Part shown: positions 7,171 through 14,461 of the stretch, piece after piece
Layout: each line of letters starts with the position of its first letter
How positions within the stretch are numbered: position 1 is the first letter of the stretch
Source of the DNA: Caryophanales bacterium UBA6331
Lineage (GTDB): Bacteria > Bacillota_I > Bacilli_A > RF39 > UBA660
DNA: 29,998 nt
Assembly (NCBI GenBank): GCA_002438065.1
Contig: DJSP01000016.1
Coordinates: forward strand, 1 to 29,998
Reading direction: 5' to 3'
Position numbers and translations under genes: made by a program
The notes under the pieces: generated by a model
The model's database searches: none
What the model was told of the DNA's origin: nothing
Seen by the model: only the letters and a program-made list of their open reading frames with translations

Positions 7171-9103
7171 CGTTGGTTTTTAATTCGAATAAGATATCTC
7201 TAAGTTGCATTGCTTTTTCAAAGTCAAGTTCTTTAGCTGCTTTACGCATTTCATTTTCAATTGTTTGTAAATCTTTTTTACTGGCTTTTTTAGTGTCTGT
7301 ATCTTCTTTAATTTCATTTGAAATAAGGTCTCTAACTTCTTTTTGAACTGTTTTAGGGGTAATTCCATGTTTTTTATTAAAGTCTTCTTGAATTTTACGT
7401 CTTCTTTGAGTTTCGGTTATCGCTTTATCCATAGATTCGGATATTGAATCAGCATACATTATGACATGACCATTCTGATTACGTGCAGCTCTACCAATTG
7501 TTTGAATTAAACTACGTTCACTTCTTAGGAAGCCTTGTTTATCAGCATCCATAATAGCGATTAAACTAACTTCTGGAATGTCTAATCCTTCTCTTAATAA
7601 GTTAATTCCTACTAATGTATCATATTTTCCTAAACGTAAATCTCTAATTATTTTTAATCTTTCAAATGTTTTAACTTCGCTATGAAGGTATGCAACTTTC
7701 ATATTTAAACCTTTTAAATAGTTTGTTAATTCTTCAGCCATTTTAATTGTTAAAGTTGTAATTAAAACTCTTTCATTTTTTTGAACTCTTATATTTATTT
7801 CATTGATTAAATCATCGATTTGGTTTTTGGTTGGTTTAACTTCAATAGTTGGATCAAGTAATCCGGTAGGTCTAATAATACTTTCAACAACTTCATTATT
7901 AGTTAGGGATAATTCATAATCACCAGGTGTTGCGGAAATATAGATGGCTTGATTAATTTTTTGTTCAAATTCTTCAAATTTTAATGGTCTGTTGTCTAGA
8001 GCACTTGGTAATCTAAAACCATAATCTACCAGTGTTTGTTTCCGCATTCTATCACCATTATACATTGCTCTAACTTGAGGTAGTGTAACGTGAGATTCAT
8101 CAACTACTAAAAGAAAATCATCTGGAAAGAAATCAATTAAAGTAGATGGAGTTTCACCTTCGTCTCTTAGTGCAAGATGTCTGGAATAGTTTTCAATACC
8201 ATGACAAAATCCGGTTTCTTTTAACATTTCAATATCATATTCACAGCGTTCTTTAATACGCTGGGCTTCGATAAGTTTTCCTTTTTCTTTAAAGAATTCA
8301 ATTTGTTTATCTTTTTCTTCTTCAATTCTTTTAATAGCCTCTTTTAATTTTTCTTCGCCTGTAACAAAGTGGGAAGCAGGGAAGATAGTTATATTTTTTA
8401 GTACTTTTATAATATTTCCGGTTAAGGTATCAAATTCACAGATGCGATCAACTTCATTACCAAATAATTCAATACGAATACCATTTTTTCTTTCATTTGC
8501 CGGGATGACATCAATAATATCGCCATTAACTCTAAAAGTACCACGATGAAAATCTATTTGATTTCGTTCATAAGTCATAGATACTAATCGATCAATAATA
8601 AAGTTTCTACCAACATTATCTCCTTGTTTTAAAATTAACATATTATTTTTATATTCTTCTTTTTCGCCAATACCATAAATACATGATACAGATGCAACTA
8701 CAATAGTATCTTTATAATTAATTAAACTTGAAGTAGCTCCATGACGTAATTCATCAATTTCATCATTAATACTAGAATCTTTTTCAATATATGTATCTGT
8801 TTGGGGAACATATGCTTCTGGTTGATAGTAATCGTAGTAAGATACAAAATACTCAACATGGTTTTCTGGAAATAACTCTTTAAACTCACTATAAAGTTGG
8901 CCAGCGAGTGTCTTATTGTGAGCTAAAATCAAAGTGGGTTTATTAGTTCTTTCAATTACATTAGCAATCATAAAAGTTTTACCAGTACCTGTTGCACCTA
9001 GTAAAACTTGACTTTTTTTACCTTCGTTTATTCCTTTAACTAATTTATTAATAGCTTCAGGCTGATCTCCGGCAGGTTTATATTTAGATATTAATTTGAA
9101 CAT
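7160..9103 (-). CDS. uvrB: UvrB, excinuclease ABC subunit B
   Basis: UvrB is the helicase-like damage-verifying subunit of nucleotide excision repair; it is loaded by UvrA and recruits UvrC. Visible features, in order, are FKLISKYKPAGDQPEAI at the N-terminus, Walker A GATGTGKT, the beta-hairpin region (YYDYYQPEAYVPQTDTYIEK), the helicase box with DESH, the helicase C-terminal motifs (LLREGLDIPEVSL, QTIGRAARN) and the C-terminal UVR domain (ENEMRKAAKELDFEKAMQLR). Length, about 647 aa, is normal. A frame four codons longer starts at ATG 9115, but its GGAGG lies inside those codons and is correctly spaced 5 nt before ATG 9103, so 9103 is the better start. No uvrA is adjacent in this window. The product is complete and should be active. 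Confidence 0.97.
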   Translation of the reverse strand: MFKLISKYKPAGDQPEAINKLVKGINEGKKSQVLLGATGTGKTFMIANVIERTNKPTLILAHNKTLAGQLYSEFKELFPENHVEYFVSYYDYYQPEAYVPQTDTYIEKDSSINDEIDELRHGATSSLINYKDTIVVASVSCIYGIGEKEEYKNNMLILKQGDNVGRNFIIDRLVSMTYERNQIDFHRGTFRVNGDIIDVIPANERKNGIRIELFGNEVDRICEFDTLTGNIIKVLKNITIFPASHFVTGEEKLKEAIKRIEEEKDKQIEFFKEKGKLIEAQRIKERCEYDIEMLKETGFCHGIENYSRHLALRDEGETPSTLIDFFPDDFLLVVDESHVTLPQVRAMYNGDRMRKQTLVDYGFRLPSALDNRPLKFEEFEQKINQAIYISATPGDYELSLTNNEVVESIIRPTGLLDPTIEVKPTKNQIDDLINEINIRVQKNERVLITTLTIKMAEELTNYLKGLNMKVAYLHSEVKTFERLKIIRDLRLGKYDTLVGINLLREGLDIPEVSLIAIMDADKQGFLRSERSLIQTIGRAARNQNGHVIMYADSISESMDKAITETQRRRKIQEDFNKKHGITPKTVQKEVRDLISNEIKEDTDTKKASKKDLQTIENEMRKAAKELDFEKAMQLRDILFELKTNEKS

Positions 9104-9140
9104 AAATTCCTCCATAATTATTTTGAATTTTTGAGTATAT

Positions 9141-9167
9141 ATTATACTAAGTTATTGTTAATTGCAA
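9141..9167 (-). promoter_or_regulatory. Candidate uvrB promoter
   Basis: On the minus strand TTGCAA (9167-9162) precedes TATAAT (9146-9141) by only 15 nt, which is short; the -10 itself is a perfect match. It overlaps the end of the upstream regulator gene. No clear LexA-type operator was seen. Confidence 0.4.
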
Positions 9168-9832
9168 GTATCATTTATTTTTAAAGGAATAGTATAAGTT
9201 ATAGTAGATTCATTTTTCTTTTGTAATTCAATTTTGATATATAATTCATTTTTATTATAGTCTAAACAAGTAGATTTATAATTATCAACATGATAGGTTA
9301 AGTCTTTTAAATAATCATTTAATGATAAATTATTTTTTTCTTTATTTGTTATAATAATTTTTTCTTTATTGTTTTCGTTTTGATATAAAGTACTTGTTAT
9401 TGTATCGTAGATTTGATCTTTATTTAATCCACAGTAATCTATTTCAGAAATGAATATTGCTGTTTTATCTTTATTATAGGCAATAGTTCCAGATAAATTA
9501 AAATCATTACAGGTTGTTTCGATAGTACGCATTTCAAAGTCATGGGGATGATTTCTAGTTATAAGTATCGTTATTGTTAAAGATAATATTAAGAAAATAA
9601 TTATTATAATATAGTATTTTGTATTATTTCTTTTTTTAGTGTTTGTTAAATAGTTTAAATCAATGTTAAATATTTTAGAAATATTTTGTAAGATTGAAAT
9701 ATCGGGTATGCTTTTGTTATTTTCCCATTTGGAAACTGCTTGATATGTTACATATAATTTATCAGCTAGTTCTTTTTGAGTTAAATTATTTTTTTTACGT
9801 ATGTCTTTTATTATTTCGCCAAAGTTGTTCAT
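9158..9832 (-). CDS. XRE-family regulator with a transmembrane segment
   Basis: The product of about 224 aa has an N-terminal XRE helix-turn-helix (residues about 3-60, core LTQKELADKLYVTYQAVSKW). One hydrophobic helix follows near residues 73-92 (mostly Ile and Leu). The C-terminal domain of about 130 aa carries several Cys and is predicted to lie outside the cell. Architecture parallels the protein at 1185-2279, suggesting a local family of membrane-tethered one-component regulators. The frame is open further upstream to 9943, but that part overlaps the VanY-like gene. The ATG at 9832 has GAGGT 5 nt before it, overlapping the stop of the VanY-like gene (7-nt gap). The two are therefore co-transcribed, and a link to cell-wall state is a reasonable inference. 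Confidence 0.8.
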   Translation of the reverse strand: MNNFGEIIKDIRKKNNLTQKELADKLYVTYQAVSKWENNKSIPDISILQNISKIFNIDLNYLTNTKKRNNTKYYIIIIIFLILSLTITILITRNHPHDFEMRTIETTCNDFNLSGTIAYNKDKTAIFISEIDYCGLNKDQIYDTITSTLYQNENNKEKIIITNKEKNNLSLNDYLKDLTYHVDNYKSTCLDYNKNELYIKIELQKKNESTITYTIPLKINDTCN

Positions 9833-9839
9833 ATTACCT

Positions 9840-10766
9840 CTATTTTTCCATGTAATAAGCATAGTATTCATCAAATGTGATGCCTTCATTATAAATCTTA
9901 GTTGCCAAACTAGTACCAACGTATCTATAATGCCATGCTTCATAACTATAACCTGTAATGTTTTCTTTGTTTTCAGGATATCTTAGAATATAACCATATT
10001 TATAACAATTATTTATCATCCAAGTATAACTTTCAGTATCTTTAAAACTATCATTTTTATCATTAAAATCAGATACATCAATTGCTAAACCAGTTATGTG
10101 TTCAGAAGCACCAGGTCTTGCTACATAATCATCATCTTTATCACGATTCCATAATTTTTCTTGGTATTCATAAGTACGATAAGAAGATAAAATTACAATA
10201 GTGTGTCCTTCTTTTTTAGCATCATTTGCTAATTGTTTAAAGGCTTCATAAGCTTCTTTATTTAGACTGTTATTAGCATATCCATAAGTGCTTGATACAT
10301 TTACAATATCGTTTGCTTTAAAATCTTTATTTAATAGATGATATTTATTTACTAACATCTCATTATAATTTGTTAAATCAGTTTCTTTAGTGTTTTTATA
10401 AAATTCATTATCTCTATTAACATTAACTAAAGATACAACATCACTATAATTTAGAGTAGGATTAGCGTTTAAATAGTTTAAGTATCTATCTAAGTTTTTA
10501 GATAAATAATATTTTTCATTAATGATATTTACGATATCTTTATTATATTCTTTATTTAATAATTCATCTATTTTATCATTATTTAAATTATCTAATAATA
10601 CTTTTATTTCTTCTTTAGAATAATTTAGATTTAATAATTTATATTCATAAGTTTGTTTATATTTATAATCCTTGATTAAGATTATTCCTACAATTAATAG
10701 AACTACTATTAAAAATAATTTTATTAAGTTATTTTTAACTTTCTTTTTTAGTTTGTATTTTGTCAT
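9840..10766 (-). CDS. VanY-type D-Ala-D-Ala carboxypeptidase (M15B), membrane-anchored
   Basis: Proteins of this family remove the terminal D-Ala from peptidoglycan stem peptides outside the cell. The 308-aa product has a basic N-terminus, a single anchor helix (residues about 15-32) and an N-terminal helical region of unknown role. The peptidase domain is marked by LSSYRTYEYQEKLW, SEHITGLAIDV and EAWHYRYVG. The zinc ligands are His223, Asp230 and His279, and the catalytic Glu is Glu276 (numbering from the chosen start); all are present, so it should be active. A GTG four codons upstream (10778) lies inside the AGAAGGTGG site, so ATG 10766, spaced 8 nt from that site, is the likely start. It is followed by the XRE-transmembrane gene in one transcript. 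A role in wall remodelling is more likely than vancomycin resistance because no vanHAX-like genes are near. Confidence 0.88.
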   Translation of the reverse strand: MTKYKLKKKVKNNLIKLFLIVVLLIVGIILIKDYKYKQTYEYKLLNLNYSKEEIKVLLDNLNNDKIDELLNKEYNKDIVNIINEKYYLSKNLDRYLNYLNANPTLNYSDVVSLVNVNRDNEFYKNTKETDLTNYNEMLVNKYHLLNKDFKANDIVNVSSTYGYANNSLNKEAYEAFKQLANDAKKEGHTIVILSSYRTYEYQEKLWNRDKDDDYVARPGASEHITGLAIDVSDFNDKNDSFKDTESYTWMINNCYKYGYILRYPENKENITGYSYEAWHYRYVGTSLATKIYNEGITFDEYYAYYMEK

Positions 10767-10789
10767 ATCACATACCACCTTCTAATTAA

Positions 10790-10798
10790 ATTATAACA
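10790..10798 (-). promoter_or_regulatory. Extended -10 of the VanY-XRE transcript
   Basis: Minus-strand TGTTATAAT is a perfect extended -10, about 20 nt before the AGAAGGTGG site. The -35 is not obvious. It is the same element as found before the E2/CAT-like gene. Confidence 0.55.
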
Positions 10799-10830
10799 CA
10801 TATTAACTATATTTTTAGATTTAATTATTG

Positions 10831-10836
10831 TATAAT
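10831..10836 (+). promoter_or_regulatory. -10 element of the pyrophosphatase operon
   Basis: A perfect TATAAT lies about 12 nt before the AGGAGG site (10848-10853). A convincing -35 is absent. It is arranged back to back with the minus-strand promoter at 10790-10798. Confidence 0.45.
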
Positions 10837-10859
10837 TAGAATATATTAGGAGGACTATT

Positions 10860-12479
10860 ATGGATAAAGTATATATTTTTGGTCATAAGAAGCCAGATAC
10901 TGACTCAGTTGCAGGAGCAATAAGTTTTGCTTATTTAAAGAGAAAACTAGGTATTAATTCCGAAGCTAGAATTTTAAGTGAAGTAAATAAAGAAACTATA
11001 TTTGCATTAAATAGATTTGGTTTTGAAGTTCCTAAATATTTAAATGATGTTAAAGTTGAACTTAAAGATATTAAATATAATAGAGATTATTTTGCTAATC
11101 AAGATGATTCTATTTTTAAGGTATATAATTATTTTATGGAAAAAGGAATAACTGGTATTCCTCTTGTAGATGATTATAAGAAGTTTATAGGTTATGTATC
11201 TTTAAAAGAACTTGCTAATGAATTAATTAAGGGAGACACTAATGAAATAAATGCGAAATTTATGGATATTGTAGATGTACTTAATGCTTCTAGTTATTAT
11301 AAATTTGATGATTTTATAAGTGGTAATGTTTTAGCTGTTGCACTTCCTTTTGCTCAGTTTTCAGATTTTATAAATATTTATGAAGATACTATTTTGATAT
11401 GTGGAAGAGATTCTATTATTGAAGATGCAGTCAAACATAAAGCAAAATTAATTATTGTTGTTGCTAATAAAAAGTTAAGTAAAGAAGAAATTGATTTAAT
11501 TAGATATAATAAAGTTAATGTAATTGTTACTTCTTATGATACATTTAAAACTAGTAGATTAATTACGCTTGCTAATCCGATTAAAACTATTAAGAGATCT
11601 AGTTCGGCTGTGTGTTTTGGACCAAATGATTATTTAACTGATTTTGTTGAAATATCTAATAAACTTAAACATACTAATTATCCAATTGTTAATTCAAAAG
11701 GCTATTGTGATGGAATGCTTAGATTAATTGATACTAATTTAATTACTAGAAAAAAAGTTATTTTAGTCGATCATAATGAGCCTAGTCAAAGTGCGGATGG
11801 ACTTAATGAAGCAGATATTTTAGAAATTGTTGATCATCATAATATAGGTAAGATTAGTACGCTTTTACCAATTAACTTTAGAAATATGAGTGTTGGATCT
11901 GTTAATACAATAATTTATACTTTGTTTAAAGAAAATAATGTTGAAATACCTAGTGATATAGCAGGATTAATGCTTAGTGGTATTATAAGTGATACATTGT
12001 TACTTGCAAGTCCAACTACTACAGAATTAGATAAAAAGATTGCTTCATATTTAGCAAAAACTGCAAATGTGGATTTAAATAGTTATGGCAGAGAATTACT
12101 TAGAAGTGGTGTATCAAATGATGGATTAACTATTAATGAGATTGTTTATAAAGATTTTAAATCATATGTTGCCGGTGAAAATAAATTTGGAATCGGACAA
12201 GTATTTACTACTGATTTTGCAGAATATGAAAGTAGAATAAATGAATATGTTGATGAACTAAATCATATTGCTGAAAATAATGATTATAAAGTAGCTTGTT
12301 TATTTGTAACTGATATATTAGAAAATAATTCATATTTATTATTTAATGAAAATGCGAAGGAGTATTTAAATGATGCATATGAGCTTACTGATATAAAAGA
12401 AGGAGAAAAATTAATGGGTGTTATCTCTCGTAAGAAACAAATGGTACCACCTATAATGGGAGTGTTGGAAAAATTATGA
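10860..12479 (+). CDS. ppaC: Manganese-dependent inorganic pyrophosphatase with CBS and DRTGG insert (family II)
   Basis: The enzyme hydrolyses cytosolic pyrophosphate to phosphate. The DHH-family metal motifs are clear: GHKKPDTDSVAGA at residues 8-20, VDHNEPSQSA and EIVDHHNIG in the middle, then the DHHA2 C-terminal domain (GIGQVFTTDF, ending with RKKQMVPPIMGVL). At 539 aa it is well above the 310 aa of simple family II enzymes. The extra 230 residues between the first motif and the VDHN motif contain two CBS halves (MEKGITGIPLVDDYKKFIGY and HTNYPIVNSKGYCDGML) flanking a DRTGG-like domain. In studied relatives this insert makes the enzyme inhibited by AMP/ADP and stimulated by ATP or diadenosine polyphosphates. 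It starts after a perfect AGGAGG site and overlaps the next gene by four bases (ATGA). Confidence 0.94.
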   Translation: MDKVYIFGHKKPDTDSVAGAISFAYLKRKLGINSEARILSEVNKETIFALNRFGFEVPKYLNDVKVELKDIKYNRDYFANQDDSIFKVYNYFMEKGITGIPLVDDYKKFIGYVSLKELANELIKGDTNEINAKFMDIVDVLNASSYYKFDDFISGNVLAVALPFAQFSDFINIYEDTILICGRDSIIEDAVKHKAKLIIVVANKKLSKEEIDLIRYNKVNVIVTSYDTFKTSRLITLANPIKTIKRSSSAVCFGPNDYLTDFVEISNKLKHTNYPIVNSKGYCDGMLRLIDTNLITRKKVILVDHNEPSQSADGLNEADILEIVDHHNIGKISTLLPINFRNMSVGSVNTIIYTLFKENNVEIPSDIAGLMLSGIISDTLLLASPTTTELDKKIASYLAKTANVDLNSYGRELLRSGVSNDGLTINEIVYKDFKSYVAGENKFGIGQVFTTDFAEYESRINEYVDELNHIAENNDYKVACLFVTDILENNSYLLFNENAKEYLNDAYELTDIKEGEKLMGVISRKKQMVPPIMGVLEKL

Positions 12480-13162
12480 TATGTAATGAGAAGATTAGTG
12501 TTAGAGCTAAAAGTGAATATGATGCTATAAAAAAAACATATGAAATTTTAAAAGAACAAAATAAACATAATGTCGCAATAAGTAAGTTAATTCCTAGATT
12601 TGATGGAATTAGTGAAGTTTATGAAATAAGTTACAGTTATGAGAAATTAGATAAAGATAGTCATTTTGAAATTGAAAGAAAATTTTTACTTGGTGAGCAA
12701 ATTGATTTAAAAGACCTTGATTGGGTAGAGATTAATCAATCTTATATTGGCGTTAATCCGGTTTCAAGAGTAAGAAAAATGGGAAATAAATATTTTTATA
12801 ATCAAAAGGGAACTGGTACTTTGGTTAGAGAAGAAAATGAAAAGGAAATAAGTGAAGATACTTATAACAAGATTATTAAATATAAAATCGGAAGAACTAT
12901 TAATAAATTAAGATATAGTATTTCTTTAGATAATGAATTAGTTGCTGAACTAGATTATTATTTAGATGATTTAAGTCCACTTATTACTGTGGAAGTTGAA
13001 TTTAAAAGCTTGGAAGATGCTAATGCATTTGTAGTGCCTAGTTGGTTTGGAAAGGAAATAACAGAAGATTTAAGATATAAAAATGATAATATAGCTATGG
13101 CTACAAAAGATGAATTAAATGAATTATTAAATAATACTAAAGAATTACATTTAAGTAGATAA
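12476..13162 (+). CDS. CYTH-domain protein (triphosphate tunnel family) with an extra N-terminal domain
   Basis: The CYTH signature ExExK is seen as EIERK at residues 65-69. It is followed by further charged strands expected to line the tunnel: SRVRKM, NQKGTG, REENEKEIS, ELDYYLDDL and VEVEFKS. CYTH proteins of bacteria are usually tripolyphosphatases or other triphosphatases and bind ATP-like or inorganic polyphosphates. About 60 residues precede the domain (MICNEKISVRAKSEYDAIKK onward); they look like a small alpha/beta domain that I cannot name. The ATGA overlap with ppaC means coupled translation. Pairing a triphosphatase with a nucleotide-regulated pyrophosphatase suggests a shared task in polyphosphate/pyrophosphate clearance. 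The exact substrate cannot be read from sequence. Confidence 0.85.
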   Translation: MICNEKISVRAKSEYDAIKKTYEILKEQNKHNVAISKLIPRFDGISEVYEISYSYEKLDKDSHFEIERKFLLGEQIDLKDLDWVEINQSYIGVNPVSRVRKMGNKYFYNQKGTGTLVREENEKEISEDTYNKIIKYKIGRTINKLRYSISLDNELVAELDYYLDDLSPLITVEVEFKSLEDANAFVVPSWFGKEITEDLRYKNDNIAMATKDELNELLNNTKELHLSR

Positions 13163-13192
13163 TTTTGTATTTATAAATAGTTAAAATGATAG

Positions 13193-13237
13193 ATAACTCC
13201 AAAAAAGTCAGAGAATAATTGATTTTTTTGGAGTTAT
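13193..13237. repeat. Perfect 14-bp inverted repeat after the ppaC-CYTH operon
   Basis: ATAACTCCAAAAAA (13193-13206) and TTTTTTGGAGTTAT (13224-13237) are exact reverse complements around a 17-nt loop. It may terminate the operon, but the T run lies inside the stem and not after it, so a protein-binding or RNA structure is also possible. Confidence 0.6.
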
Positions 13238-13364
13238 GTTGTATTTGTAGTGTTGTAAAGGTTAGTTCAATGAAAAGAAAAGCAGATAATGTGTAATATT
13301 TTGCTATAAATTTTTTATGATGCATGTTATAGTAAGAACTAATGAAGGAGGTTTTGAGGTTATT

Positions 13365-14354
13365 ATGCAAGATAATAAAATGATAAGTATAGATAATATG
13401 ATCGTGTTGTGTCATATTTTAGATGATTATGAAGAATTTGAAAAGAAATTAATAAAAGCAATGGAGCATGGATTTAATAGAGATTTTGTGTTTCAGTTAG
13501 ATGATGTATCAAAGGAAAAATTTAGATTAGGATCATATAAGGCTAGAAGATTTTATGAAGAAAATAAATTAGTTGTAGATGCAATTAACTATTATTCGAC
13601 GATTCCAAGTTTTATAAGTTTAAATTATGGTATAAATGGTAAAATTGCTGGAGATATTAGATTTTTTTATGAATATTTAGTTAGTCATAAAGAAGATATT
13701 CAAAAGATATTACTTTTGGTAAATAGATTAAAAGATTTAGGCTTTGATAATATTGAATTTAATGAAGAGTTAGATTTTACAAAAGATGTTTATAAAACAA
13801 GTTTATCGCAATATGATAATTTTTATTTAACGTATGTTGCTAATCCTGAGGTAATTCCCAATTATACAAATGAGATTAATTATGTAACTAAAGATTCTAC
13901 ATATAAAATGATTTTAACAATAACTGGTTGTAGAGAAAAAGAAATTTCAAAATATAATAGAAAAATTATATTAAATAGTTTAATTTTTAATCCATATATG
14001 TTACCTGAAAAATTAGATTTAGAACATACTTATGACAATTTAGTAAAATTAAACGAAGAACAAAGAGAAAAGACATCTCTTATTAGAAATTCAGTAGATT
14101 TAAATGTAAGTATTTTAGATTTAGATAAACAATATGATTCTACATATAGAATTATAAATGGATTGAATGATAGTATTAAGCATAGAGAAGAATTAGTTAC
14201 TATATTAATGGAAATTAAGGCAGAACTGGAAAAATTAAAGATATTAGGTTTAGAATATAATAAAAATATTTCACGAAATGATCCATTGTTGTCACAAGAA
14301 TTGTTGGAAAAAGAAAAAGTTTATTATTTAAGAAGAAGAGAGAATAATTTATAA
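13365..14354 (+). CDS. Hypothetical helical protein
   Basis: This gene of about 329 aa is not recognised. It is charged and mainly helical, with no signal peptide or membrane segment. The C-terminal half (roughly residue 230 on) has heptad-like spacing, suggesting a coiled coil, with an Arg-rich end (LRRRENNL). The frame opens earlier, at ATG 13317, but no ribosome binding site precedes that codon. ATG 13365 is preceded by GAGGT at 4 nt and AAGGAGG at 13 nt, so it is preferred. It stands alone between an inverted repeat and the inverted repeat/promoter of the next gene. I suggest no function. Confidence 0.65.
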   Translation: MQDNKMISIDNMIVLCHILDDYEEFEKKLIKAMEHGFNRDFVFQLDDVSKEKFRLGSYKARRFYEENKLVVDAINYYSTIPSFISLNYGINGKIAGDIRFFYEYLVSHKEDIQKILLLVNRLKDLGFDNIEFNEELDFTKDVYKTSLSQYDNFYLTYVANPEVIPNYTNEINYVTKDSTYKMILTITGCREKEISKYNRKIILNSLIFNPYMLPEKLDLEHTYDNLVKLNEEQREKTSLIRNSVDLNVSILDLDKQYDSTYRIINGLNDSIKHREELVTILMEIKAELEKLKILGLEYNKNISRNDPLLSQELLEKEKVYYLRRRENNL

Positions 14355-14363
14355 TATCCTCTG

Positions 14364-14416
14364 CCGTCAAGTGTAGCTAAATAATTTAGAAAAACAAATG
14401 TAAGAACGCTTGACGG
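14364..14416. repeat. Inverted repeat overlapping the -35 of the surface-protein promoter
   Basis: CCGTCAAGTGT (14364-14374) pairs with ACGCTTGACGG (14406-14416) except for one G-T pair, with 31 nt between. It is far more GC-rich than the surroundings. The right arm contains the -35 TTGACG and runs straight into the G7 tract. It could terminate the upstream gene, act as an operator, or be a recombination site. Confidence 0.6.
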
Positions 14417-14437
14417 GGGGGCATTTGGCGATATAAT
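14410..14437 (+). promoter_or_regulatory. Promoter with a G7 tract in the spacer (candidate phase-variable)
   Basis: TTGACG (14410-14415) and TATAAT (14432-14437) are 16 nt apart, one short of the 17-nt optimum. The spacer begins with the end of a run of seven G (14415-14421), the longest G run noticed in this AT-rich window. Gain or loss of one G by slippage would shift the spacer to 17 or 15 nt and change expression of the surface protein that follows. Confidence 0.65.
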
Positions 14438-14461
14438 TTGATAAGAATAGGAGTTTTAGTT

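Noticed and set aside
9801..9986. Plus-strand frame of 61 aa
   Set aside because: It lies antisense to the VanY-like and XRE genes, without a ribosome binding site or family resemblance.
13137..13415. Minus-strand frame of 92 aa
   Set aside because: It runs across the inverted repeat and the start of a plus-strand gene, has a low-complexity hydrophobic composition and no ribosome binding site.
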